Positions 43,601 through 50,899 of a DNA stretch of 64,000 bases are shown one piece after another. The stretch comes from Myoxocephalus aenaeus. Taxonomy: Eukaryota > Chordata > Actinopteri > Perciformes > Cottidae. The stretch is from contig JBAMJR010000032.1 in assembly GCA_038501785.1 (NCBI GenBank), forward strand, positions 2,357,001 to 2,421,000, written 5' to 3'. The notes under the pieces were generated by a model. The model worked only from the letters and a program-made list of their open reading frames with translations. It did not search any database and was not told the DNA's origin. The translations under genes and the position numbers were made by a program. Position 1 is the stretch's first letter; each line of letters begins with the position of its first letter.

Positions 43601-44688
43601 AAAGTATGCTTTAAGGCCTGTCTACCCTTTGATTGACAGGTTGATATTGTTACCAGCGCCATATACGTCTCTACATCACTCCACAGCGGTCCAAATATAA
43701 ACACCTTCATTCACTGGTTGCATAAAAACAAGATGGCGACGGCCAAAAAGCTAAAGTTGAGGCTTCAAAACTGCAGTTCACAAACCAATGGGTGACGTCA
43801 CAACGACTACGTCCACTTCTCATAAACAATCTACAAACTAAATGGCAAGAATCATATTTGAGACAAACCTTGAGTGGGAAGCAGCAGAGAACACATGCTA
43901 TTTCAATACACTATTGGGGCTACAGACAAATATTTGACAGAAGATTGGTTTCTCAAACAGAAATCCCGTACCACCCTCTTTGCATGCACATTTATTTTCT
44001 CAACAGTCAAAATGCTATTATGATGCAAGCCCTATGGATTTACTTTTTATTTTTAATCATAATAGGCTAGTTGTGGTCTACTTTACTGGCGGATATCGGC
44101 TCAGAACTGGTTCTCATGGGGAAGTTTCTTAGCTGAGTACGACTATAGCTCCCTTTCACACAGAGGTTTTGCTTTTTCCACACCGAACCAAACAAACGGC
44201 ATGTGTGTGATTTCAGATGGCACAGGCGTGACGTTTACCGCGTGTTCACCGTATGAGTTTGCCGCTCTGTTTTTCCCTCAAGGTTTGCTTCTTCTGCTTC
44301 TTCCTGGACCACCAGCCCCTGACGACCAGTGGCGGCTATGTGTACCCGGACTGGGCCTACGGGCTGGGCTGGGTCATGGCCCTCTCCTCCGTGGTTGCAA
44401 TACCCATCTGGGCTGTCGTCAAGATCTGCCTCACACAGGGCAGCCTCAGCCAGGCAAGAGCACCGACACATCCTGCTTGCTTTTTTAAATTCTGCTGTAC
44501 TTTTGTCATATTTGTCATTGCCCCCAATAGACGGCGTATTGATGTAACTAACCTCGTGGTTTTCCCGTCCTCAACAGCGTCTGTTGGTCCTGTGGCGTCC
44601 GGTCGCCGATCCCGTTTGTCCCGAGACAACCAAAGGACACGAAGCGGAGATGAAACCATTGTCAGCACATTTACCCAACATGTTATGA
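20203..44688 (+). CDS. SLC6 sodium/chloride-dependent transporter, GABA/taurine/betaine-like (14 exons, 582 aa)
   Basis: Fourteen exons join with consistent phases into 582 codons, the usual SLC6 size. The product should be a 12-helix plasma-membrane carrier moving a small amino acid, GABA or an osmolyte with Na+ and Cl-. The signature GLGNVWRFPYLCYKNGGG lies in TM1 (residues 27-44). Extracellular loop 2 has the conserved cysteine pair C128/C137 and four N-glycosylation sequons (N144, N152, N156, N161). TM6 has FSYGVGSGTLITLGSYN (272-288). TM8 has GLDTLFAGLE (371-380). VFQLIDYYGANG and YGLGWVMALSS follow. The overall pattern fits the GAT/BGT/TauT branch. Two sites are odd: Asn24, where GAT2/GAT3/BGT1 have Glu, and LDTL where the branch has LDSQ. 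Two introns use GC donors. The start is set by an in-frame TGA at 20185-20187, leaving a short 14-residue N-terminus. The exact orthologue (possibly a fish-specific slc6 member) is unresolved. Confidence 0.92.
20333..21643 (+). other. SLC6 intron 1 with inverted LINE tail and (TC)n
   Basis: Contains the reverse-oriented fish retroposon tail at 20975-21165 and a (TC)n tract at 21299-21364. No further exon is seen. Confidence 0.6.
20975..21165 (-). mobile_element. LINE/SINE 3' tail, reverse copy
   Basis: The minus strand repeats the tail seen at 4855-5092: polypyrimidine, gggagtttttcctgatc, aagccctccgagga, and a terminal tgaatt end. Only the last ~190 bp is present. Confidence 0.7.
21644..21778 (+). 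CDS. SLC6 exon 2 (TM2)
   Basis: Encodes VFLLPYCFFAVLCGVPLFLM and then EAVIGQYTQEGAITCW. The GVPLFLME.xxGQYT pattern is the TM2/loop-1 hallmark of the family. Confidence 0.93.
22101..22238 (+). CDS. SLC6 exon 3 (TM3, loop 2 start)
   Basis: Encodes GIGYSTIVIQLYSRFYIIIL, then AWALLYFFYCFRDPLPWATC. The Tyr-Tyr usually found in TM3 (VYYII) reads RFYIII here; the second Tyr is kept. Donor GTCAGT. Confidence 0.92.
22239..23546 (+). other. SLC6 intron 3 with MITE, (TA)n and solo LTR
   Basis: Holds a partial reverse copy of the 6772-7075 MITE family (about 22520-22643, ending ggcccaccactg), a (TA)n run at 22644-22692, and a solo LTR at 22918-23512. Confidence 0.65.
22914..23516 (-). mobile_element. 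Solo LTR of a gammaretrovirus-like element
   Basis: The block 22918-23512 starts TG and ends CA. It is flanked on both sides by the 4-bp direct repeat ttac. It shares long segments with 26180-26606, the LTR next to the decayed provirus. A 23160-23330 stretch carries a common fish aggcaagtttaaagtttatt repeat as a later insertion. No viral genes are attached, so it is a recombination remnant. Its edge is 34 bp from the acceptor of SLC6 exon 4. Confidence 0.8.
23547..23658 (+). CDS. SLC6 exon 4 (glycosylated extracellular loop 2)
   Basis: Encodes DRCVDLTSANWTAIHRSNLT and the following GNWTSGNLSES, with four NxS/T sequons and the second loop cysteine. The acceptor has a weak pyrimidine tract (cgtcccatcaacag). 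Confidence 0.88.
23772..23904 (+). CDS. SLC6 exon 5 (TM4)
   Basis: Encodes RGLLSMSGGIEEVGSVKWEL followed by the TM4 segment LLCLLACWVACYFCIWKG. WKGV..TGK is the family's TM4 end. Confidence 0.93.
23905..24819 (+). other. SLC6 intron 5, nothing recognised
   Basis: AT-rich sequence without repeat family or exon signal that I can identify. Confidence 0.5.
24820..24954 (+). CDS. SLC6 exon 6 (TM5, loop 3)
   Basis: Encodes VVYFTAVFPYVMLAILLVRG then LTLPGAWQGVVYYLYPEPSR. Phase 0 at both ends. VVYFTA.FPY and LPGA.QG are family hallmarks. Confidence 0.94.
25100..25203 (+). CDS. SLC6 exon 7 (TM6)
   Basis: Encodes VWMEACAQVLFSYGVGSGTL and ITLGSYNKVDNNCYK. The unwound TM6 segment that lines the substrate and Na+ sites is YGVGSG, closer to GAT1 (YGLGLG) than to taurine or betaine carriers. 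Confidence 0.94.
25600..25783. repeat. 35-bp minisatellite, 5 copies
   Basis: The unit gggttagagaatgttcacat plus 15 bases repeats five times from 25600 to 25774, followed by a 9-base partial copy. Units differ at only two sites (g/t after cacata/cacatat, and one g for t), so expansion is recent. Confidence 0.95.
25889..26179. mobile_element. hAT element, left arm
   Basis: Begins cagtgtttttcaacc, typical of hAT termini, followed by gagccgcggcacattttcta. The same sequence appears inverted at 30215-30290. The provirus LTR begins directly after it at 26180. Confidence 0.7.
26180..26606 (-). mobile_element. 3' LTR of decayed provirus
   Basis: The TG...CA-bounded block is homologous to the solo LTR at 22918-23512. 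On the minus strand a purine tract (aaagggggaat) lies immediately before it, as expected for a polypurine tract. The provirus therefore reads on the minus strand. Confidence 0.78.
26806..27093 (-). pseudogene. Reverse transcriptase fragment
   Basis: VSYMGHVITAEVKTLSPK followed by a QAIQAVAKTQTEKQM segment resembles the thumb/connection part of gammaretrovirus-type RT (the usual form is SYLGH). The catalytic YxDD region is absent. Confidence 0.65.
27494..27691 (-). pseudogene. Retroviral protease fragment
   Basis: The frame opens with IDTGAILSIL, matching the aspartic-protease D-T-G-A active site with the usual following S-x-L. The flap region and the rest of the enzyme are not recognisable. 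Confidence 0.6.
27846..28682 (-). pseudogene. Retroviral gag remnant (matrix/capsid-nucleocapsid)
   Basis: A 278-codon open frame that is charged and Lys/Arg/Glu-rich, with a single CCHC zinc knuckle (C-x2-C-x4-H-x4-C) near its C-terminal third and a Gly/Arg-rich tail. Capsid landmarks are not clear. It is shorter than a full gag, and the flanking pol frames are fragmented, so it is treated as a relic although this frame is still open. Confidence 0.7.
28900..29370 (-). repeat. Reiterated ccggtgcaacacacca motif in the proviral leader
   Basis: A motif close to ccggtgcaacacacca occurs about six times, near 28938, 29067, 29093, 29122, 29253 and 29283. It sits inside imprecise 120-190 bp tandem units that also share ggttctctgattacttg and tataagactacaagcat. 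The repeats lie between gag and where the 5' LTR should be. Confidence 0.75.
29512..30742. repeat. Large inverted duplication (arms about 400 bp)
   Basis: The left arm (about 29512-29900) and right arm (about 30335-30742) are imperfect reverse complements. Examples are tattttaagctatgagctct versus agagctcatagcttaaaata, and ggtggggcgcaagaggaaat versus its complement at 30458-30480. Inside each arm lies a hAT-like end (cagtatttatc at 29722; gataaatactg ending 30515). The loop of about 430 bp holds more hAT sequence. Confidence 0.8.
31310..31545. repeat. Dispersed fish repeat, copy 1
   Basis: Contains ggccaacagggggcaactcc, tatagaagtctatgagaa and tctcaatctctagtttcaag. Related copies lie at 43423-43825 and 59665-59930. 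No coding potential; the class is unknown to me. Confidence 0.7.
31761..31885 (+). CDS. SLC6 exon 8 (TM7)
   Basis: Encodes DSLWLCALNSGTSFISGFAV then FSALGFMAEKQGIPIDMVAD. The LNSGTSF motif supplies the TM7 Cl-/Na+ ligands in this family. Confidence 0.94.
32002..32114 (+). CDS. SLC6 exon 9 (loop 4, TM8)
   Basis: Encodes SGPGLAFIVFPQAVAMMPLP then QLWAACFFMMLILLGLDTL. SGPGLAF.xFP and the LD pair of TM8 are conserved. LDTL replaces the branch-typical LDSQ. Confidence 0.94.
33549..33743 (+). pseudogene. Possible N-terminal remnant of hAT transposase
   Basis: The frame begins MSREKQTAISAFFKQQQ. Many hAT/ZMYM-type transposases start with a similar short basic segment followed by an I..FF motif. 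The frame stops after 64 codons and nothing downstream resembles a catalytic core. It lies in unit A; units B and D carry shortened versions without the start. Confidence 0.4.
35170..35790. mobile_element. Possible piggyBac-like remnant
   Basis: Starts near ccctagaacactaacgtt and repeats cactaacgtcgggtgaaaat and cgggtgaaaatcccccgac further on. The ccctagaa start and reiterated gtcgggt words resemble piggyBac-type ends. No TTAA pair or transposase was established. Confidence 0.35.
36785..37010 (+). mobile_element. tRNA-derived SINE
   Basis: An A-box-like tagctcatggaga and a B box ggttcgatccc (36840-36850) are followed by a conserved tgtcgaagtgtccttgagaa body. The 3' tail ends gggattaataaaggatta. 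This is the usual layout of fish tRNA SINEs. It sits between units A and B of the compound element. Confidence 0.75.
39461..39727. mobile_element. Harbinger-like fragment with perfect palindrome
   Basis: Starts gcctaattcatgcttctccg, similar to fish PIF/Harbinger ends. It contains a perfect palindrome at 39476-39519: 21-bp arms around a 2-bp gg centre. It interrupts the join between inverted unit C and unit D. Confidence 0.6.
41614..41751 (+). CDS. SLC6 exon 10 (TM8 end, TM9)
   Basis: Encodes FAGLETITSSLIDMFPGQMR then RPWRREIFLLCFCSISFIIQ. Phase 0 at both ends. The donor is CAG|GCATGA, a GC donor; no nearby GT would keep the frame. Confidence 0.93.
41832..41934 (+). CDS. SLC6 exon 11 (TM10)
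   Basis: Encodes GGVYVFQLIDYYGANGICIL then FVSAVQCVAVGWAF. Follows an 80-bp GC-AG intron. Confidence 0.94.
41935..42767 (+). other. SLC6 intron 11, nothing recognised
   Basis: AT-rich sequence without recognisable repeat, exon or motif. Confidence 0.5.
42768..42868 (+). CDS. SLC6 exon 12 (TM11 start)
   Basis: Encodes GADRMCDAVEVMTGQRPCAF then FKLCWRYFTPLICT. GADR and W..xTP are conserved. Donor GTGAGT. Confidence 0.93.
43423..43825. repeat. Dispersed fish repeat, copy 2 (longest)
   Basis: Shares tctcaatctctagtttcaag and ctccatttagagtcaaacag with the copies at 31310 and 59665, and continues through aagatggcgacggccaaa to a tgacgtcac word. Lies in SLC6 intron 12. Confidence 0.7.
44283..44453 (+). 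CDS. SLC6 exon 13 (TM11-TM12)
   Basis: Encodes VCFFCFFLDHQPLTTSGGYV then YPDWAYGLGWVMALSSVVAI and a TM12 segment. The donor CAG|GCAAGA matches the known GC-donor consensus. Confidence 0.94.
44578..44688 (+). CDS. SLC6 exon 14 (C-terminal tail)
   Basis: Encodes RLLVLWRPVADPVCPETTKG and 16 further residues before TGA 44686-44688. The tail does not end in a recognisable class I PDZ ligand. Confidence 0.88.
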   Translation, partial: RLLVLWRPVADPVCPETTKGHEAEMKPLSAHLPNML

Positions 44689-44820
44689 GTCAGAGTGACA
44701 TGTACTTCTGGATATGTGGAGGACTATTACTGACTCTTTATAACATTTAGTGTGAGTAACTCAGTCTTTCTAGTATTCATTAAACATTATGAATGTAATG
44801 TTAAAAGTGTCTACCGAATG

Positions 44821-44826
44821 AATAAA
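44821..44826 (+). terminator. SLC6 polyadenylation signal
   Basis: AATAAA 133 bp after the stop codon, the nearest good signal on this strand. Confidence 0.65.
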
Positions 44827-44929
44827 ACGGCAGGATTTGTTTTTTTAACCTTGTCTGACAGAACATGTCTCCTCCGTTTCCGTACTAAGATGCACTGAAA
44901 CACACAAACTGCGCTGCATGCTCTGCCAA

Positions 44930-44967
44930 GCCGAGGTCACATGTATCGCGATAGATGTGACCTCGGC
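44930..44967. repeat. 38-bp palindrome
   Basis: Arms gccgaggtcacat and atgtgacctcggc pair perfectly. The centre tatcgcgata is itself a palindrome, and only the two bases joining arms to centre (44943 and 44954) mismatch. An outer inverted pair (aaacaacaaaacgatt near 44972 and aatcgttttgttgttt near 45080) lies just downstream. Confidence 0.9.
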
Positions 44968-45539
44968 ACTAAAACAACAAAACGATTGTTAATAATTTAA
45001 ATAGTTTGACGTGTACGGAAAAGGCTGCACTCTTTTTATTCCTCTTTTACATCTGATCTCGGGATCTCTTACTAAAACAAATCGTTTTGTTGTTTCTTTT
45101 TTTCTACTGATACATGAAGCTTAAACAGAGGACGCAAAAAAAATACCACTTTAGGGGTCGTTCAAATTATACTTTTGTTGAGGATTGGATTATGTAAGGA
45201 AGCGTGCTATTTTGAGGAAGTATCAATACTTAAAATATGCAAAATCTTATCGTTTTTAACGTACGGGTACCGCGGTACCTTTGTAGTATCGGTATAGTGT
45301 GCAACATTAACCTCGACCCTGTTATGTATAAGAACAAAGAACAGATCGGTACACCACAGAATCACTTCCAACACAGCCACGAACCAAGATAATCATTATT
45401 AATAATCAGCTGGTAATAAAAGTGTTAAAATGTGTGTGTGTGTGTGTGTGCGTGAAACAAGCACAGCTGAGGGTGTCCAAGGTCAGTTGTAGGGAGTACT
45501 CGGCTATGACTGATAACAGGACAGTGTACATTCCACACA

Positions 45540-46201
45540 TTCCAACATCTGCAAAAAAAACAAACTAAACGGCCGTATGTTATTGATCGTATGTAGATAC
45601 GATCAATAACATAAGAGACATGTAGGTAGATCCAAAGAGACAGAAATGACAAGCTGTGTGTAGACACAGCATTTCGCCACGAGCCGATCTTTATGAGATC
45701 TCCGTGAGGTCTTTCTGCTGTTGTGTCTTTCAACATTGAGCATGAACTGAGAGCCGTATCAAATCTACAACCCCGTTTTAAAAGATGTGTAGAGGAAAGC
45801 AGCTCACTGCAGCCACTAATACTGATGCTCACACATCTGCACTCATTCTGTTTTGTTTAGCAAAAAAATAGCTTATTGTTTTCCACAAGAAGCCATTTAG
45901 TAGTAACTAAATATTTGTTATTTTTTGTACGGATATAACTTTATTTTCATTTTTCTAACAAAGTGATAACACTTTTTTTTGTCTGATGGAGCAATCTGGT
46001 TTACTTGAAAGTGATTGCAATGTTCTTTATTCTATTATTTATCACTAGATATGAGTCACTAGAAGTCACTAGAAGTACTGTGAGGTATTACTTTGCACTA
46101 ATTACCTACCACACATGCGGTATTATGCTACAATGTGACATTTTGTAACTTTTTTTTATTGTAGAAAATGTGCGCGGCTCAAAAAAGGTTGAAAAACATT
46201 G
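45540..46201. mobile_element. hAT fragment related to intron 7 and 9 elements
   Basis: Shares agcttattgttttccaca, ttagtagtaactaaatat and gtctgatggagcaatctg with the hAT sequences at 29985-30120 and with units A, B and D. Ends ggttgaaaaacattg directly before the 46210 element. No coding capacity. Confidence 0.65.
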
Positions 46202-47160
46202 TCTTAGAGCAGACCTGGGCATCTTACGGCCCGCGGGCTCTCCCAGTCCGGCCCGCATGAGGTCAATCAAAAATGAAAAATAAATAAATAAGGTGCACGC
46301 CATGAATGCAATACAAACGGCACTGCTTTTACTTTGAAGGCGATTTATTTATGTGTGCGCGCGCTTACGCACCCTCACGACGGGCAGTGTTGCCGACTTG
46401 GAGACTGAAGTGAAAGCGTATTGTTATGCAGTTTCTGTTCTCAGCGAGCAGCGGGTGCTGCCGCGAGACCTCCGCCTCCCAAGCAGCCTCGCGCTGCAGT
46501 CTCCGCCTCCAGATTGAAAATTAATCGCGCAAAGCCACCACGGATCTGACCTGCGGTCTGATCCACTATGGCAGAGCACTTTAAGTCAGGATCACTTCTG
46601 GATTTTTATTCTTCTCTCAAAGAGGAGAACTTCCCTCACATGAGGAGGCCTGCTCAGAAGATGTTGGTTCTCTTTGGATCTACCTACATGAGAACAAACA
46701 TTCTAGTGATGAAGTTCAACAGATCAGATCCTCTCTCTGATACCTGTCAGCTGTCACATCTCCACCTCATTCCACCAGACTTCATGCTCTTGTTCAAGTC
46801 AACACAGACTGGACTTTTCTCACCGAGTAAGAACAGCTCAACTGGAAAACATCAAAAGCACTTATTGCTTTTGTTTAAAGTTAATAAATTGCTGGTCTTT
46901 AACATACATATTTAAGGTAAGGTTTAAAAAAATCTTTAAAAATGTAATTTAATTTTTTACTTATTTTCATAGCCTTATTGTAACATGTATTCTTACCAAT
47001 AGCAGCTCAAAACCATATAATTTACAGTTTTTTAATAAAGTAATAACATTAATATTGAGTTAATTGAATTAAGTTCAGACTATTGGTTCGGCCCTCCACA
47101 ACGGTCCAAATTTCTCATGTGGCCCCTTGGGAAAATGAATTGCCCACCCCTGTCTTAGAG
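46202..47160 (+). mobile_element. hAT element with 8-bp duplication and transposase remnant
   Basis: Element 46210-47152 starts CAGACCTGGGCA and ends TGCCCACCCCTG. The direct repeat tcttagag flanks it (46202-46209, 47153-47160). Inside, a frame from 46568 contains HMRRPAQKMLVLFGSTYM and a later SDTCQLSHLH. This resembles the C-terminal dimerisation region (hATC) of Charlie-type transposases. The catalytic part is deleted, so it is non-autonomous. Confidence 0.87.
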
Positions 47161-48838
47161 GAACATTCTTTCATGAAGCCGAGCTCTGAGGATTCAGCTT
47201 AACGTGCTCCTATGGACAGATGCTGTGGAACTTTACAGTTTAGGGATTTCTTTGGACATTTGTTTTCATTCCTCGTCACCAGTTTTGACCATTTAGTGTC
47301 GTTTTTAAACAGAGAATACAAATCAAAATCCATTTTAATTCCAGGTCGTAAGGCAACAAAATAGGAACAATCTCCAAGGTGAATTCTTTTAGAAGATGCA
47401 ATGGGGAAAAAAAGGTTTATCTTGAATTCTTCAAGCTTTTCTTCCAGCACTGAAACATAAAGTGTCACATTCAAATAGACACGTTACCTTCTTCACAATA
47501 AATTGAGACCACTCCGTTCCGAAAAAGGCCATGATCTTCTTCTCACACAGTCTTTTATTTGTAAATAATAAAAATGAACTCTTGAATATAAAACATACAC
47601 ATCGGTAGAGCCACATCTGTTGTACAAACAAGAACTGTTGCAGTGAATACTTTAGTCTTTTGTCTAAAATCGTGGTTTGGGAGTGGGGCGGGGAGCCATG
47701 GGCTGTAAACAATCAGTATTCCTGGAGTAATACTGACAAAGGAAAGGGCGGCCGGCCACACCGCCGAGGGTTTTTCAACAGAAACATCCGCAAAATATGT
47801 CTGCAAAAAAAAAAAAAATCACAATTCTCATTGGCTTTAGAAGTCCAGTCCAAACCGATAGTGATAAACAGGGGGAGGGGCATTTAAGGAGAAGAAAAGT
47901 TGGTTCCAATTGGTTCGGCTTTTTTTTTTTTCTGCAACTGGGACAAAAAAAAAACAAAGAAAAAGGCCCGTTAAGCGCCCCCTTGTGGCTCGGTGCCGCT
48001 CAGCAGCTCGAGCACATCCACAGGACGCAAATTCCCCTCGACGAGACCAGGAATGTTTGTGTGTCAGCGATGTTCCGTTTGTTCGTAACTCGACTTCAAG
48101 CCGCTCGTCCCGGTTTGTATGTACAAGGTGTGCATGTGTGCGTGTGAGACGGGTGTCTGCTCAGATACACTCTTTATATTCATATATCTATTTCTTTATA
48201 ACTTCTGTCAGACTCATAATTATACTTCATATACATTTAGCTGTTATACACACATTCTCTATCTCTGTCTCAAACTACGGTTCAGACACCGACACCCTCG
48301 AAGAAACGCCAGGGGGCTCCAGTAAGCCCAGTACTGGAACAGCACTGGTTTTCAAAAGGAAGAAACAACTCAAATCCATTGTTTTGTTCCGGAGACTTCC
48401 TAACGAGGATATTTAGACCCAGGATGGAAGGCGCGGCCTGGGCGGGGTTTGAACCCCCTCTCCTGGTTCTGCTGCCGAGGGGGTGGGGGGATGGCTTGTC
48501 TTTTCTCGGTTTGTATTCATATTCAGTACGAGCAAACTGTACAAGAACATGCAACATACAAGCTGGCCTAAAGGTATGTGGAACTAACACACACACGGTC
48601 TAGTCCGGTTTTTTTCTTCCTGTTTTAATTTTTTAATTTTTTAGAATCGTTCCTACTTTTTTTATCTTACAAAAAAAAAAGAAGGAAAAAAAAAGTAGAA
48701 AAAAATAAATAAAAATAGAAAACGAACCTAAGAACGAAAGAAACGTGCATGCGGCTTCGGGCCGGGGGCGGGGCTTACCCACCGAGTCATGCTGCTGCTC
48801 CCTCCCTGGGGGGGGAGGGGCAAAAGGTGTGTCACCAT

Positions 48839-48929
<91 letters not shown>

Positions 48930-49846
48930 GGAGTCTGCGCCTCCTGGTACCGTTCTGAACTCTAAACAAAGTGGAAAAAAAGAAAGTTTCACAATGAAAA
49001 AAAATCATAATAATAATAATAAAATAGTCAATTTGGCATCTACTCTGTTACTCTGTCCAAAATAAAGGAGTGGAGCTTTCCTTGTGCTTCACAACAAGGC
49101 CAACAATGTGCACGTGTGTGTGCCGGCTGCCTTCATCTAACGAGCGAAACCCAACCGCTGCCTCTAAACGCCACTCTTCCCCCGTAAGCTTAGCAGCACG
49201 CTCTACTCTGATTGGCTGCAGGACTCCATTTTGACTCCATACCGATATCGGGCCGATACTGACTCAAATAGCTGGATTGGATAACGGTGACAATTTAGTT
49301 TGATGTTTGTATACTAAACATTACATCCTGGAATTTTAAGTGTTGACCAATGTGTTGCTGCATTAAACAGTGATACACACAGCTTATTCATTAATCACCG
49401 GTAGAGGGTCGGTACTCGGCGTCGTCGGTGCATCCCTATAGCTCTCGGGGCTGCACCAGAAAGAAAGGAGAAAAGAAAAGAAAGAAAAACGTCAGCGAGC
49501 GGTGAAGAATGTCGGACAGGATCCTCCTCTATCGCTGCAGCTGCAGGCGACAGAAACAAAGAAAGCAAAGCTTGGAAAAAACAAAGCGGCGTACGGACGA
49601 GGAAAGAGGGACGGTGTGAGACGTGATTGTCGGACTCCAGCTAGGCTTTGATTGGCTAGTTCTGTCTCTCCCTCTCTCTCTCTCTCTCTCTCCTTCATTC
49701 TCGTTCCCTGTTGCTCCGTCTGGCTTTTCCATTGGTTGACTGCGAGCCCGTCGCTCTCCCTCTCTGCTCGGTCCCGGTCCCGTAGCTGTGGTCCATTATT
49801 TAGTCTTTGAGGGATATTGAAAGGGGTTTGGGTCGCCCCTCGGTCA
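47161..49846 (-). other. rims1-like 3' UTR and downstream region
   Basis: No exon is recognised on either strand. On the minus strand the stretch follows the rims1 stop, and a candidate AATAAA lies at 47554-47559 (seen as TTTATT on plus), giving a possible 2.3-kb 3' UTR. It includes an 80-bp (CA)n tract at 48845-48926 and a hAT-like fragment near 49229-49440. Confidence 0.4.
48845..48926. repeat. (CA)n microsatellite
   Basis: About 40 uninterrupted CA units. Long Cys-Val and His-Thr frames here are artefacts. Confidence 0.96.
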
Positions 49847-50059
49847 CTAGGACCGAACGCCCGGTCCTGAGCTGTCCAGTGACGTCTGAGACGCCAGCCG
49901 CGTGAGCGGAGCTAACGTAGGGTCCACCAATGAGGACGGCGGAAACAGTTTGTACCAGCCAATCACCGTGCTCGAGAGGTCCAGCTCCTCCAATAAGATC
50001 TGTGCTACGCCCATAAAGCATTTGTGGTCCAATCGTCCGTAGTCGCCCCACACGATCAC
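49847..50059 (-). CDS. rims1: rims1 last exon (C2B end)
   Basis: Encodes VIVWGDYGRLDHKCFMGVAQ through to APLTRLASQTSLDSSGPGVR and the stop. RIM1 usually has TRRASQSSLESS; the second Arg of that motif is Leu here. Acceptor CCAG. Confidence 0.95.
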   Translation of the reverse strand: MIVWGDYGRLDHKCFMGVAQILLEELDLSSTVIGWYKLFPPSSLVDPTLAPLTRLASQTSLDSSGPGVRS

Positions 50060-50856
50060 CTGGAGGAGAGAAGGGGAGGGGCGAGTTAGCTACTTAAACA
50101 TATACATGTTAACATCAGTTCATCCCTGGTTTCATTCAGGGTTATTCTAGTTTAAACATATACATGTTAACATCAGTTCATCCCTGGTTTCATTCAGGGT
50201 TATTCTAGTTTAAATACAGTTCAGGCTCAACCCCGGTTTACAGGTTTAATCCTGGTTTAACTCCAATTTAACTCAGGTTTTATTCTAGTTTAATTCAGGT
50301 TTATTATGGTTATTCACACTGCCCCTTTAAATTTGCTTCTCAAAGCAGTTTAGTTGACTCAAGTCTTAAGTCTACAGCTCTGGCATAGAGACAATTACAC
50401 TACGATGATCTGTTAAACCATAACCGAAAAGCTTTTACTTCATACAGGATTCAAAATACTTCTTATGGTCATTCTCACTATAAAGTGAGCGGTGGTTGGT
50501 CGTTGTCTATTTGAGGTTGAAGTGCAGATTACCTGAAGCACCCGGCCCTGGGGACTCTCCTCGAAGAGCAGGTGCTGCTGGTAGAGGGGCTCCAGGGTCT
50601 TCCGTGCAATCTTGGTTTTCTTTTTGGCTTTACAAGTTCCATTATCCAGCAGGTACACCTTGACGTAGGGAGCTGTGGGGGCGGGGTTTAGAGGGAGGGA
50701 AGGTGTGGGGGCGGGGTTTAGAGGGAGGGAAAAGAGGGAGGACAGAGAGAATGATGGAGGGAGAAGCTTTTGTCGGGTTGTGCCTGTGTTCGAGTTTGAC
50801 AATCAGGCATTGTGTTTAATGTTTGTGTGCGTATGTGTGTGCGTGCGTGCGTGTGT

Positions 50857-50899
<43 letters not shown>

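Noticed and set aside
46568..46915. 115-codon frame considered as a host gene
   Set aside because: It lies wholly inside a hAT element with intact ends and resembles the C-terminal part of its transposase.
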